From assembly GCA_034440615.1 (NCBI GenBank), contig JAOTOM010005095.1:313501-377500 (forward strand): a stretch of DNA of 64,000 nucleotides, written 5' to 3'. A model generated the notes under the pieces. It worked only from the letters and a program-made list of their open reading frames with translations. It searched no databases and was not told the DNA's origin. The position numbers were made by a program, and so were the translations under genes. The DNA is from Ashinkailepas kermadecensis (taxonomy: Eukaryota > Arthropoda > Thecostraca > Neolepadidae). This document shows, piece by piece, positions 1 through 11,152 of this stretch; positions within the stretch are counted from its first letter, which is position 1, and the number at the start of each line of letters is the position of its first letter.

Positions 1-318
1 AAATATTGCGAATGACATATTGCATGGTGAATTTAGACATCCGGTCGTCCTCTTTTTGACATCGCACACATAGTGAAAACCCATTACTTCAACCCTGCTA
101 CAACTCGATGATTGATAGAACGACCGTTTCTCCTTTCAGTAGTTGCATTGTAATTGATGCATTCATCATGTCGTAAGTTTCCAGGAACCCTGACTTAATT
201 TTAAATGATAGCGAGTCTGTTTAAGCTCATCATGCGCAGAACTTGACCATACTTTCTCCCACCAGTCAGCCATTTGCATGTCAGAGCATTACCAAAAAGG
301 CCGTCTGCTACATGTCGG
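1..318. other. No gene seen; flank downstream of the M13 gene
   Basis: Moderately AT-rich unique-looking sequence. Only short chance open frames are present and no repeat was recognised. It lies 3' of the minus-strand M13 gene and may hold the end of its 3' UTR. Confidence 0.4.
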
Positions 319-324
319 TTTATT
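319..324 (-). promoter_or_regulatory. Candidate polyadenylation signal of the M13 gene
   Basis: The minus strand reads AATAAA here, about 700 nt past the stop codon of the M13 gene. It is one hexamer with no further support, and the intervening sequence includes a CT microsatellite, so the true poly(A) site could be elsewhere. Confidence 0.25.
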
Positions 325-501
325 TGCGGGCTCACCAGTCATATCACTCGGCCCAATCTCGGCTGCACAAAATAATTGCATTTGTTTATATCCACGCTTT
401 AAAACAGTACTCTCGGGATAGGACTTAGACGGCCCGGTCCGGTCGGGGCCTCACGTCTCGACCGGCAGCACACAGCACTCACGCACACGTCTGTATCGCG
501 G

Positions 502-613
502 TCTCTCTCTCTCTCTCGCTCTTTTGCTCTCTCTCTCTCTCTCGCTCTCTCTCTCTCTCGCTCTCTCGCTCTTTCTCTCTCTCTCTCTCTCTCTCTCGCT
601 CTCTCTATCTCTC
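502..613. repeat. (CT)n microsatellite with CTCG interruptions
   Basis: About 110 bp of CT dinucleotides regularly interrupted by CG or TTTG steps. On the minus strand it would form a GA-rich tract in the 3' UTR or flank of the M13 gene. Open frames across it (Arg-Glu runs) are artefacts of the repeat. Confidence 0.9.
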
Positions 614-1031
614 GGGTCTCTAACTCATTGCACCATAAGTTGACCGCCGCTGGGCGCCTACACACTGTGCGTCCATTGCGCATTTCTGTGTTGTCTGTGG
701 GCTGTGCGGGCGCGGTGCCCGGACGCTGGCTATCACAACACTGCCCCCGGCCACCCGGTGACCCATATCGCGGCGTACCACTCGGGCCGCTGCTCCACGC
801 GGAAGCGAGGCCGCCCTGGGGCCGGGGCCGCGACCGCGCACCGGTCCCGTAACGGTGCTCCGGCCGCCGGCCGACGCGCCGCTTTCGCATAGGCGGCTTG
901 GCAGCCGTCGCCAGCCGACGTCGCACGCGGCCGGCCGCACGACGTGCCGGCACCATCGCGCGCTGCGCCGCGTCGTGTTCCTGGCCGCGGCGCACCGCCG
1001 TCTGACTGTCTGCAGCCGCGCGCCGCAGCGC
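614..1031. other. GC-rich 3' flank of the M13 gene, no separate gene
   Basis: CpG-dense sequence between the CT microsatellite and the M13 stop codon, open in several frames on both strands as GC-rich DNA often is. Nothing in these frames resembles a known domain. It is most simply the 3' UTR of the neighbouring gene. Confidence 0.5.
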
Positions 1032-3428
1032 TTAGTGCGGCCGCTCCAGGTAGCACTCTTTGCCGGAGTGCTGCTCGGGCACCGTGTCGCACTGGTAGGC
1101 CTTGCGGAACTGCGGGCTGTTGAACACCAGGTTGTTGATGAGCTTCGGGTGCGGGAACTTGTGGAATGCGGCATTCAGTAGCACCTCCAGGTACTGCTGG
1201 TTGTTCTGGCACCGACTCTGCGCGTACGCCAGGAAGAACGACTGGTCGGTGCTCGTGTGCCTCATGCCGGGAAGCAGGATGCGGTCGGCTGGCCGCTTGG
1301 CCTCAATCTTCTTGTGCAGTTTGTAGGCGAGCTGGAGGGCGTAGTGCTGCGCCTGCAGGTAGTCCATGCTGGGGCGCGGGTCAAGCGGCACCACCGGCCT
1401 CATGAACATTACCTTCTGGTGGCCGTGGCTCATCTTGAAGCCGCGCGGTATCTGCGTCTTGTACTTGCTGAAACGGTCGCGGATGCACATCTTGTAACTC
1501 CTAGAGGTGTTCGTGGTCTCAGAGTCCCACCAGTTCGGCGACCGAAACGTGCGATGCTGCAGCAGGAACGGCTGCGCCAGCACGCTGTAGATGATGGAGC
1601 CCAGCGCGGCAGAATTGACGTAGCTTGGATTATCGTGATTGTACCAGGGTACCTGCAGCGCGCCGTATGGCACATTCAAGGCCATCAGCAGCGGGCTGAA
1701 GGTAATCTTCACGTCGGTCGGCTCGGATTTGATCCAGTAGCCGTTGCTGGCCTCGCTCTCATCCTCAAGCGTGGTGCTCTTGCTCTTGTACTCGATCGAC
1801 TGGAAGTTGTAGGCGTTGCGCAGGTTGTGGAAGAAGTCGGAGTGGTTCAGCGACAAGTCCTTGTAGTAGATGTCGAGGCTCGTCTTGTTGGTAATCCACG
1901 GCGTGTGACCGTAGAGCACGGTGAGGTTGCGCAGGACCTCCTGCGACTTCGTGCGCGCCGACTCTGTCATCCAGCCGAAGCTTTCGTTGAGCACGTCGAG
2001 AGCCTCCCGCACTAGCGACTTGATGGCTGTCACTGACTGGTCCCCTATGTGGTCCGAGATGAAGAGCGAGCGCACGGCGCGGCCCATGTAGGTACGCAAC
2101 AGGTCATAGCAGATGCGCTCGCGTGCCTTGGTCTCTTGGCCGTCGATGGTGTGCTCCAGCTCCTGGCCGAGGATTGAGTATTTGGGCCCGAGCGCCGGCA
2201 GGTACTGCCGGATCAGCGCCCACAACAGGTAGTGTTGCATCTTTCGCTTGCTGGTGTTGTTGATCATGTCGTTGATGCCGGTCATGTACTCACGACTGGG
2301 CACGTGCACGCTCACCGTGTTAGTGATGGCGCCGGCGCCGAACAGCGCGTCCATCAGCTCCTGCCAATGTATGCGGTCGGTGAGTGTGCCGAGCGCCGTC
2401 AGGTTGACGTTGTTCCGCTGGCTGGGCAGGATGTCGATCATGCCCGGCGCCAGCTGCGCCAGCTCCGTCTCGATGGCGACCACGTCGTCCACGATCTCCT
2501 GCACGCACGAGTCGTTGCAGCTGCGCTCCACCTTCTGGTTAAGCACCATGCTGTCGCGTTCGAGCAGCTCCAGCACGCTGCTGATGGCGCGGCGGTATCT
2601 GAACATGGTCGAGTTGTATGCCAGCTGACCGGGCTTGTAGGCGCTGCGCTCGCGCATACCTAGCCGCGGCAGTCGGATGATAATGCGGTCCAGCTTCTGG
2701 AACCAGATCACCACGAAGAACAATCGCACACGGTGCACCTCACGCGTTTTGCGGAACACATCGTGGAAGTCCCAGTTGTCCGGATTCCACGTGCCGAATA
2801 GCTCCATGCCTCCGAGCGTGTTGATGAGGTCCACCATGCTGCGCGCACTGTTGTCGCTCTGGTCATACGCGTTGATGCAGGACGTGTAGAAGGTGCGAGC
2901 CTTGCTGGTGGCCGAGTCGTCGTCGTGAAACTGCTGCTGCTCCAGCAGCTCCTCTAGCCGGCCTCGGTTGTAGTCCTCGAGCATGTTATCGACGCCGTAG
3001 CTGATGTGGATGCCGCGCGGGTGACGCACGCTGAACTGGCCGCACGCGTACTCGTAAAAGTTCTCGCACGGTTTGACCGAGTAATTCATGTAGCCGACCA
3101 TTTGCGCCGCCTGCTGGATGCAGACCGGCTTCTGGCACTCGCGATCAGCGAGTGATAGGGCTTGCGACTCGGCACGCAGCGCGGCGCCTGTGCCATTGTC
3201 GGGCCCAGACGCCGACACGGCAATCAGCAGTATCAGAAAGAGCACGGCCAGACAGCCGAGCGCCACAGTCAGGATCTGGTAGATGGTGAGCTTGCTGATC
3301 TGGAAGCCGCGCACCATCCACACCTCGCGGCCGCCGCGCGCCTCCGAGAAGAGGAAGTTCTTGTCGCGCGTGTCGCCGCTCTCGGTGCCATTCTGCTCGA
3401 CCACCGGCGACGGTCGGTTCGCTTCCAT
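1032..3428 (-). CDS. Neprilysin/ECE-like M13 family protein, predicted catalytically inactive
   Basis: This is a 798-residue single-exon frame on the minus strand. The start is the ATG at 3428, in good Kozak context (gtagccATGG). The frame stays open 17 codons further upstream but only to a GTG. Order of parts: cytoplasmic tail 1-51, one membrane helix about 52-73 (type II topology), then a large ectodomain. M13 landmarks are clear: the CxxxxC pair at 98/103, the PCENFYEYACG signature at about 120-130, paired cysteines at 304/308, FFLAYAQSRC near 731-740, and a C-terminal FNSPQFRKAYQC. The 12 ectodomain cysteines match the disulphide-bonded pattern of M13 enzymes, and several N-glycosylation sequons are present. 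Where active members have the zinc motif HExxH, this protein has S, V and Q at about 615, 616 and 619. The downstream ExxxD is also replaced (M688, Q692), and the NAYY-type substrate motif reads KITF. Active enzymes cleave extracellular peptides. This one should fold but not hydrolyse, as known for insect neprilysin-like proteins; a binding or scaffolding role is inference. The intact frame argues that it is functional. Confidence 0.9.
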   Translation of the reverse strand: MEANRPSPVVEQNGTESGDTRDKNFLFSEARGGREVWMVRGFQISKLTIYQILTVALGCLAVLFLILLIAVSASGPDNGTGAALRAESQALSLADRECQKPVCIQQAAQMVGYMNYSVKPCENFYEYACGQFSVRHPRGIHISYGVDNMLEDYNRGRLEELLEQQQFHDDDSATSKARTFYTSCINAYDQSDNSARSMVDLINTLGGMELFGTWNPDNWDFHDVFRKTREVHRVRLFFVVIWFQKLDRIIIRLPRLGMRERSAYKPGQLAYNSTMFRYRRAISSVLELLERDSMVLNQKVERSCNDSCVQEIVDDVVAIETELAQLAPGMIDILPSQRNNVNLTALGTLTDRIHWQELMDALFGAGAITNTVSVHVPSREYMTGINDMINNTSKRKMQHYLLWALIRQYLPALGPKYSILGQELEHTIDGQETKARERICYDLLRTYMGRAVRSLFISDHIGDQSVTAIKSLVREALDVLNESFGWMTESARTKSQEVLRNLTVLYGHTPWITNKTSLDIYYKDLSLNHSDFFHNLRNAYNFQSIEYKSKSTTLEDESEASNGYWIKSEPTDVKITFSPLLMALNVPYGALQVPWYNHDNPSYVNSAALGSIIYSVLAQPFLLQHRTFRSPNWWDSETTNTSRSYKMCIRDRFSKYKTQIPRGFKMSHGHQKVMFMRPVVPLDPRPSMDYLQAQHYALQLAYKLHKKIEAKRPADRILLPGMRHTSTDQSFFLAYAQSRCQNNQQYLEVLLNAAFHKFPHPKLINNLVFNSPQFRKAYQCDTVPEQHSGKECYLERPH

Positions 3429-3720
3429 GGCTACGCGGGCGGCGGGGGGACGAATCACTGCCGCCGGGGCACCCTCCACCGGCGCGGTGCCGAGATGACT
3501 GCCGTGCCGGCCGCCGCGCTCTCCGCCCGTGCCGACCGGCCGCCTGGCGGCCGCCCGGCTAACCAGGCTGCCGTATTTTGCGCGGCCGCCGGCGGGCCGG
3601 AGGGCGGCTCAGCCGGCACCCGCGGCAGTGGCGGCAGCCGGTCTGAGCGCGTGACGTCGCTGTGCGGCGCGGCCGGCCACCGGGTCCGCCGGCCGGATCC
3701 GGCCCGCTGACAAAGGCTGT
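3429..3720 (-). promoter_or_regulatory. CpG-rich 5' region and probable promoter of the M13 gene
   Basis: About 290 bp directly upstream of the chosen ATG are very rich in CpG and GGCCGG-type steps, in contrast to the AT-richer DNA after 3850. No TATA box is visible. The position and composition fit a 5' UTR with a CpG-island promoter; the transcription start cannot be located by eye. Confidence 0.4.
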
Positions 3721-5179
3721 CTGCCATGCTCGGCACGGAGAATGTTACCGCCGCGCGTGCCCGGCCACCCGGTGGTACGGGCAGCGCGCGTCTGAAAACA
3801 CATGGCTCAGGTCACGGGCAGCTAGTCGCCCCGGCGCCACGGCATCCGTCATGCTTTAATAATGTCTCCCAGTGAGTGCGCAGAAACCTGGGCAATCTCA
3901 GAGCTGGCCGTCTGCAACCGAAAGCAGGGAAAACCAGTATTTATCCTGACTTACCTCGTTATCTGATCATTGGTTTCGTCACTGTTTAGATGTTGTGAAA
4001 TAACTGGAATATCAAGATGCAAGCCTCTAGGTGTTTTTGAACTGAGGATCACAACTGTCTTTGATTGTGAAAGAACCCGATCGACTTGCAATTTTGTAGC
4101 GCAATGTGACAATGGTGCGAGTGCATAAGGTAGGAACGTCTCAAAAAAGTGGGTGGGCCAAAGTCAACAGCAGGGGCGGACCCAGGAATTTCGCAAAGTA
4201 TCATGGTTAAGCACGATTGGATAGAAAACCCGGTAATTTTAATGGTGAGCACACAACTTTCACCTCTAAGTGGGAGGGGGCAGGCCCCCTGGGTGCGCAT
4301 ATGGGTTACAGCAACATGTGGTACTGAACAAGAACTATCAATGCAGCAGAAGTACTTTCAAATTCACACTTCTCGCTCAACCTGGAACTCTTTTCATGAC
4401 TAATAAATTATTTTGTAATGATAGGTTTATCTTTCTGGTGCAAGTGAAACCATTAGTACCTATTACTGTTCAAACAAAATTTCCTCAACTTCCGCTATGT
4501 GCGTGTGTGTGGGGGTGCAAGCTCATTACAGCCTCACTAATGGGTATGTGGTGTGCCCTAGTTTCCATGATATAATGCAATGCAACGGCCAAATGATTAA
4601 TGGTTGCGGTAACCGAGAAGTAAAAGGATTGCACGACCCTCGAATACTTGCCTATCCCACCAGTTCACGCGTTTTGGTGTAAGTGTCCTTTATGCCGTTC
4701 AACCCGTTGTAAATGTTCACCGATGTTGGTAAGGAGAAAACATAAACAAGAACGTGGCTTACTTGTTGGCCAATGGCAAAAGAAGTATCATGGTTGATGC
4801 TGGAAGGGATGAGAAACAGGAAAGACGGGTGATCACTGGTTGAAAATTATTTGATCCGGTGTGTGGCAGACCAAGATTGGCAGGCTAACAGACTGGGGCA
4901 AAGAAAAACGCAATTAATAAAAATACTTTGTATGGTGTTTGTCCTCAGGACCTAACTACAACACATAGGTGATCAGTCACCTCAATCATCTCTGTAGTAC
5001 ACATCGTGCACCTTAGAATATCCGCCACTTGAAACGAAATGCTACAACTACATCAGGTGCCCCCCGGCTGAAACGGAATGTAAGCGCTTATTGTGGGGAC
5101 CAACAATTCAGTGAAAAATAGCTGACAGGTGACAACACACGACACCTCATAAAGTCATGACGTGTTCAGACTTAAGAGC
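3721..5179. other. No gene; contains an old transposon end
   Basis: Mixed, mostly AT-rich sequence with no supportable coding frame. Within it, 4125-4315 shows the features of a mobile-element end (listed separately). The rest shows no recognisable structure. Confidence 0.4.
4125..4315. mobile_element. Decayed DNA-transposon end, hAT-like terminus
   Basis: CAGGGGCGGACCCAGGAATT at 4171 matches the start of the MITE at 22482 (CAGAGGCGGATCCAAGAATT) and common hAT termini. Just left of it, CATAAGGTAGGAAC plus a GTGGGTGGGCC stretch matches, in inverse, the terminus near 9466-9555. A GGGGGCAGGCCCCC palindrome closes the segment at about 4277. No target-site duplication was found, so its borders are uncertain. 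Confidence 0.4.
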
Positions 5180-8100
5180 CACAAGAGCTCATCCCGAATT
5201 CAATTCGATGATTCGTTCTCTTCTTCCCAAGTTTCCTGGTGGCTAAGAAATCCGGATAACCTCAGAGCTTTGATGCACCTCATCTCTTTAGTTAAATACG
5301 CTCCCAGATTAGCTTCCGAACTTAGACTAGTTAGGTGTTTTTTTTGGACTTTTCCGTTTTTCTTTGTCTACGGATGTGTTTTAGGGCTCCAGATAATTTT
5401 TTAGGGGCTCGGCACATTTTGCGACTCCGGCTCTTTTTTAAGAGTTTTGTTGCGCTTTTATGCACCGACGGTATTTTTTTAGGCATCGCCGCGTTTTTGC
5501 AGATCCCGAAGTGTTTATTTAGTGTCCAGTCTTTGTGTTCCTTTTCTAGGACCATGTTGATTGTTGAGGACCCCAGCCTGTTTTTGAGACCGCCATGTGG
5601 TCTCAAGGCCCTGGTGTGCTTTGAGGGCCCTGTTGCGTTTTTTTGTAAGCTCCCGGTGTGTTATTTAGAGCGGTAACGTATGTTTTAAAGCCCTGCCGCT
5701 TTTTCCGGACTCTGTACGCTTTCGAGGGCTGGGTGTATTGTCGTCCTCCAGTTGTGCTCCTATGGTCCCGTTTCGTTTATTTGGCGTTCCTCGCTCACGT
5801 CTTTGGGACCCCAGCATGATATTAGGGGCTCCGGTACAATTAATCGGGGTCCTGGCGCGACTTTTCGAGCCCATGCGCGTGGTTCCGGGGGATTCAACGC
5901 CAGTTTTCTGGTCTCGACGAAATTTTTGGTGATTTCTTCTAAATCACGTAAAGTCCGAGCCACGGCCTGATTTTTTGGGGTCCCGGCGACATCTTTTTGT
6001 GTCCCGCCACGATTTATCGAGATCCGTTACGCTTCTCGGTGCCGTATGCGATTTGTTAAGGCATCTGATCGCATGTTTGGGCTAAGGAGCGATTTTCCTG
6101 GCTCGGACATTTATTTTTTCTGAATCTCTCTTTATTTTGGAGGGCTCGGCTTTATTTTTGTCGGGTTCCGATGCGATTATTGGGTCACGCTGTGTTTTTT
6201 TAAGGGGGCATCGACGTCAATGGAGCCCCGAGTGAAATGTTTGATGCCCCGACCAGAATTTATGGGACTACCGTCAGGGATTTTGGGTTCCAAGCGCGAT
6301 ATTTAGGGGTGCTGGGGCTAGTTCGCGGGGTGTGTTGTATTATTTGGGACCCAGCGCGATTTTGACGTTCCCCGGCGCAATTTGTTGGGCTCGGTGCCAG
6401 TGTTTTGGTGTCCGCTGCATTTATTTATAAGCCTTGATTCTGGGGGCCCGACGCTAACTTATGGGGCCCCAGAACCATTTTGAGGACCCCGGCGCGATTC
6501 ATTGGTTCTTCGGAGCCTACCTCTTCAGGATGGAGGGAATGGGGGACATTTGCCTCTTTGGTATGCCACTACGGCTGCTCAACGAGTTTTTTTTTCAGCC
6601 GATGGCACCCTTTAGAGTAGAACAGCCCTTCGGATAACTTTCTTTCGGGACTTGTTCTGAATTTTCCGGTGCTCGGGTCGACTCGATGGAGTCCCTTTGT
6701 GATTTTTGGTGGTCAACTTCTATTTTTGTAAGCTTCCTGCGCGATATTATTGGGCCCCGGTACGATTCTTTAGGCTCCCGGTGCATTTTTGTCTGGTGCT
6801 CTAACGCGCTTCTTTTCCGGGACCCGATCCGTTCTTTGGATCTTTGACGCAATTTTGTGGCGGCAGAGTGACTTTCCGGGTAGGAATTGATTTTTGGTAA
6901 GCCAGCTCCAACTTGTGGGGTTCCGGCGCAGCTTTTTTCGGCCCCTAGTGTGTGATTTCCCAGGGCAGCGGCGCGACGTTTTTGGGTCTAGGTGCGATTT
7001 TTATACCCTGTGTCATTCGTGGGATGCCTATCGCGAGTTTTAGTGGCCTCGACACGTCTTTGGGGGCCCAACACTTTTTTGTTTAATTTGGAGCGATTGC
7101 TGGGACTCCATCGTGATTATCCATGTCCGGACTTTTTTTTTCGTTGCCCCGGCTTCATTTTTTGGGTGTTTCCGATGAGACTTTTAGGGCCTCCGTGCGA
7201 CCTGCCGAGCCCATATAATATATAGAATGTAATAGAGCCCCGCGCCCCGGCCCCTTTCAGGGGATAGGGCGCGACTTTTTGGTACTTTCAGTCTCAGAGT
7301 GATTTTCATGGGCCCGGACCAACCTTTTGGGATCCCTGTTGTGACTTTCAAGAACCCCGGCACGACTTTTTCGGCCCCCAGCGTGATTTTCGGGGCCCAG
7401 ACGCGAACTTTTGAGGCCCCCAGCGTGATTTCCAGGGGTCCAGCCCGTCTTTTTGCGGGCCCCATCGTGATTTTCAAGGATCACGGCCCGATTTTTTGTG
7501 TGCTCCCAGCGTGATTGTCAGGGGCCCCGTTCAGACGTTTTGGGGGCCCCAGTCCGATTATCAGGGCCCCGGCCCAACCTTTTTTGGTTCCACCGTGATT
7601 TTGAGTGCCCGGCCAGACTTTTTGGAGCCCAGCGTCATTTTCGGGGGGCCCGGAGATACTTTTTGGTACCCAGCGTGATTTCAAGAGGCCCGACCCGACC
7701 TTTTAACGCCTTAGCGTGATGTACTGGGTCCCTGGCGCTACTTATCGGGGTCGCGGCGCGACGTTTTGGAGGCCCAGCTATATTTTCAGGGGTCCGGTCC
7801 CACATTTTGGATCCTTCAGCGTCATTTATAGGGTCCCAGAACGATTTTTGTGGCCACAATATGATTTTAGGGGCCTTGGTGGGATTTCGGGAGCCCCAAC
7901 CTCATTTTCGGAGACCCCTACGCGACTTTTTGGGGCCCCCAAAGTGATTTTTATGGGCCCCAGTGCAATTCCTGGGGACACCAACAGGATTTTTAGGGAG
8001 CCTGGCCCCATTTTTCGAAACCCCGGCGCGATTATTGGCGCCTACAACTTCTCATGGGGAGGGGGACTGCTACAATGCCCCCCCCCCACACTTCGGTACG
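5180..8100. mobile_element. Long dispersed element of degenerate 42-bp repeats, copy 1
   Basis: From about 5180 the sequence is dominated by alternating T-rich (GATTTT) and GC-rich (GGGGCCCC) blocks. Between 7381 and 7680 GCGTGATT-type cores recur at 7381, 7423, 7465, 7509, 7551, 7593, 7632 and 7673, a period of about 42 bp made of two related 21-bp halves. A less periodic stretch at 6530-6690 and the left end at 5190-5330 both align with the element at 29790-32440, so the two are paralogous copies. The right end carries a C-run followed by GGTACGCCACTG, the same kind of terminus as TTTGGTATGCCACTA at 6557 and its equivalent in copy 2. No transposase frame is visible; open frames through it are repeat artefacts. 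Confidence 0.65.
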
Positions 8101-9465
8101 CCACTGCGTATGCCCAAATGATTTTATAGCTTAGCAATGACGTCTATGGAGTACATAGCACAACATCGACTTTCCTATGCCCATTTAACTGCTTGCACCA
8201 CAAGTAGTGTTCAGAAATATACATCCTGTAATTGGCCTAAATTCATCCCATTATCTTCGGGGGTCTTAAATCTCAGCCTGGACGTACACATTACTGGACG
8301 ATGAAAAGCCTTGCTGGTAGTCTCCATTGTAATGCGGTGTTTTTGTTCTCTTAATCCAAATGTCTTCCTTGAATAGATTCTGGCATCAATCTCTTTACCA
8401 AGCAGAGATTGCTACATATACGATGAGCCCACCATCTTACCGAACCATTTCTGTTGAACAACATTTGAATTAAATGTTTAACGTGTTGTCAATGCCACTA
8501 CCCAGATACCCAACTGAATATCCACACGGCTCAGTTGCCATGCTCGTCATGTGCCTTCTCAGGTCACATCACAATCATCACTCGTTACTCGCCACATCAT
8601 CACTCTTCATATCACTCCTCATGTGGCCTTGCCAGGTCGCATCACGAGCGCCTAATCCTCTCAGGGTATTCTGAGGTTCTGAGTGGCGTTCTCGCACTTG
8701 AAGTTGATATAATAGGGTGTGGACTTCATTATTGAATCTATGCTACCATAATAAATGATGGAAATAAGTATTTTGCTATGTTGGATGCCAGCACCGATAA
8801 TACCCAGGCATCTCACTGAAAAGGTTGCATATATGTGTGCTGTGCCAAACTGTGAAAATCCCTTGAAATGTGGAAGTTTGTATGTTCTATTCCATGCTAC
8901 AGTCACGCAATGGATGTATCGTGGCAGTAATTTTTATGCTTCAATAATCAAAATACATGAAATTGTTGAAGTGTATGGCAGCTAGGAACAAGGCCATATA
9001 TAATTCATGGCTATGTAATATCAAGGCAAGGAACTTTCACTTGCAAATTGTATGTCTTACCTTGATTGCATTACGTTACTGCCTTCAGCCTTTACAATTT
9101 TCTACTGTATGCAACATTAATGAAATCGATGTTAGATATGTTAACAGTCAAAGAACCACAGTGAAACTCTAGTATGAATGCATTTTGGTACTGGCTGGCA
9201 AATTATCTGCTTCATAGTCTTTTCATAACATAATATACTGTGTCAATATCCATACATCTGTTGCATTACATCAACTCCTAAATTAGTTGCGTTTTTGTAA
9301 GGTTATGTTCAAGGATGCATGACTTAAAAAATGAAGTGCTACGATGTGACATGTGCAGCTTTTGCTTAGTTATGAATTGCAGGAAGTTTTCACATATTGT
9401 GTGAATGAGTGCGCACGCTGCAACATGAGTGTGCATGCTGCTTTTTGGAACTTTAAATGTCTCAC
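8101..9465. other. No gene seen
   Basis: AT-rich sequence with many stops in all frames. At 8535-8650 there are loosely repeated blocks rich in TCACATCA/TCATCACTC and a twofold CAGGTCRCATCACRA motif. Nothing else was recognised. Confidence 0.4.
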
Positions 9466-9555
9466 AAGTGGGAGGGCCAGCTACCATTGTTGGCCCTCCC
9501 ACTTTGAAAAGTGGTGGGGCATGCCCCCCCCCCTGTTCCTACGCCTATGTGCGAG
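9466..9555. mobile_element. Transposon terminus with a perfect 14-bp hairpin
   Basis: AAGTGGGAGGGCCA (9466-9479) is exactly inverted at 9491-9504 around an 11-nt loop. It is followed by a GGGGCATGCCCCCCC palindrome and CTGTTCCTACGCCTATG. Read on the minus strand this is CATAGGCGTAGGAAC plus AAAGTGGGAGGGCC, matching the decayed end at 4125-4160. The family is not identified and its other end was not found. Confidence 0.45.
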
Positions 9556-9940
9556 TGCTGAGGAATAATGCAGGTACATGCGTATGTGATTGCATTGTGG
9601 ATAAGTAGAAAAGAGTGAGTTGTATGGAGATGTTCATGAGTAGCACCAGGGGGCGCGGGATATTTAAAATAGGTAATAAACATAAAATGACTAGTTCCGC
9701 TTGAATAATACATATGTACATAAATAATACATACACATTATTCCGCTTCAATAATACCATGGGCTTTACCTTTCATTCACTCAGAATCCGTCAAACAAAA
9801 CTTTCGAAGTGCCCCCGGATCATTGGGAAGTTCCATGGATCCACGAGTTCCACCCCTCGTCCCCTACTTCAGCACAATTTCCTGGCGACAGTCATGAATC
9901 AGCACCTTCACCACCCTTAGACATTCCTCATAGTTTCCCT

Positions 9941-10027
9941 GAATCAACACCTCATCTGGGCGCGAATGATCAAAACTGGTCGAAGCGCCCTAAAGCCCAA
10001 ATAACTAACTAACGAATCAACACCTCA
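9941..10027 (+). mobile_element. Hairpin-only LINE/SINE insertion A with 14-bp target duplication
   Basis: The direct repeat GAATCAACACCTCA occurs at 9941-9954 and 10014-10027. It encloses a 59-bp insert (9955-10013) made of TCT, the stem GGGCGC (9958-9963), a 21-nt loop, the stem GCGCCC (9985-9990), and a tail ending in AACTAACTAAC. The same hairpin and tail form the 3' end of the LINE copies at 21336 and 35090. The insert therefore carries only the 3' terminus of that LINE. Confidence 0.85.
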
Positions 10028-10535
10028 ACCTCCGATAACCACCTGACGACACCTGCGAATCAGCACCCTTTTCAGACACAAAATACTTGAAACGGACCTG
10101 AATCGGCGCCTCCATCGAGACAAATCCATGATGATGACAATGAAGTGGTCCTTAATTAGCAACTCCATCAACTCCCCCCTCCCCCAGCAATTCCCGGCGT
10201 CGTCGCTGAATCGGCACCTCCACCGTTTGCTGCGATGCACACGGCTGGCGCTATTTGCAGTCAGCTGGCTTGCAAACAGCTGGCATTGCTGACATCGGAA
10301 ATCTGAATTAGTTTGAGCAGGAAGACTTTGCTCATAAATGGAGTGATCCAGCTGGAAATTACATCAATTAATGCAAAATATTTTTGCACTCACCCCAACA
10401 ATGCAAATGGTGCGTTCTGGCCTAATAGCTTGCTCTGAAATATTCAAGGCACATCCCACCCTTCCGGTTTCTCCACCAACTGAACTTGTATTTCCTCGGG
10501 CGTCGCAACGAGGGGTACCTGATGCGCAACGAGAG
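10028..10535. other. No gene seen
   Basis: Includes loosely repeated motifs such as AATCRGCACCTCCACC (near 10055-10220) that resemble the GAATCAACACCTC target sequence around insertion A, so the insertion landed in an older low-order repeat. No coding frame is supportable. Confidence 0.4.
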
Positions 10536-10640
10536 TAGTCTGTATAGCCTCTGTATACTGTATAGTCTGTATAGCCTCTGTATACTGTATAGTCTGTATA
10601 GCCTCTGTATACTGTATAGTCTGTATAGTCTAATAGCCTC
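10536..10640. repeat. 27-bp tandem repeat, 3-4 copies
   Basis: GTCTGTATAGCCTCTGTATA begins at 10538, 10565, 10592 and, partly, 10619, giving a 27-bp period with near-identical units. Confidence 0.9.
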
Positions 10641-10682
10641 ATTTTACCTAGTTTAACTCGACATATTCCTCCTCCCCACCTG

Positions 10683-11152
<470 letters not shown>

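Noticed and set aside
3429..3479. Upstream extension of the M13 protein by 17 residues
   Set aside because: The extension begins at GTG, which is not a normal start in animal nuclear genes. The ATG at 3428 has a good Kozak context.
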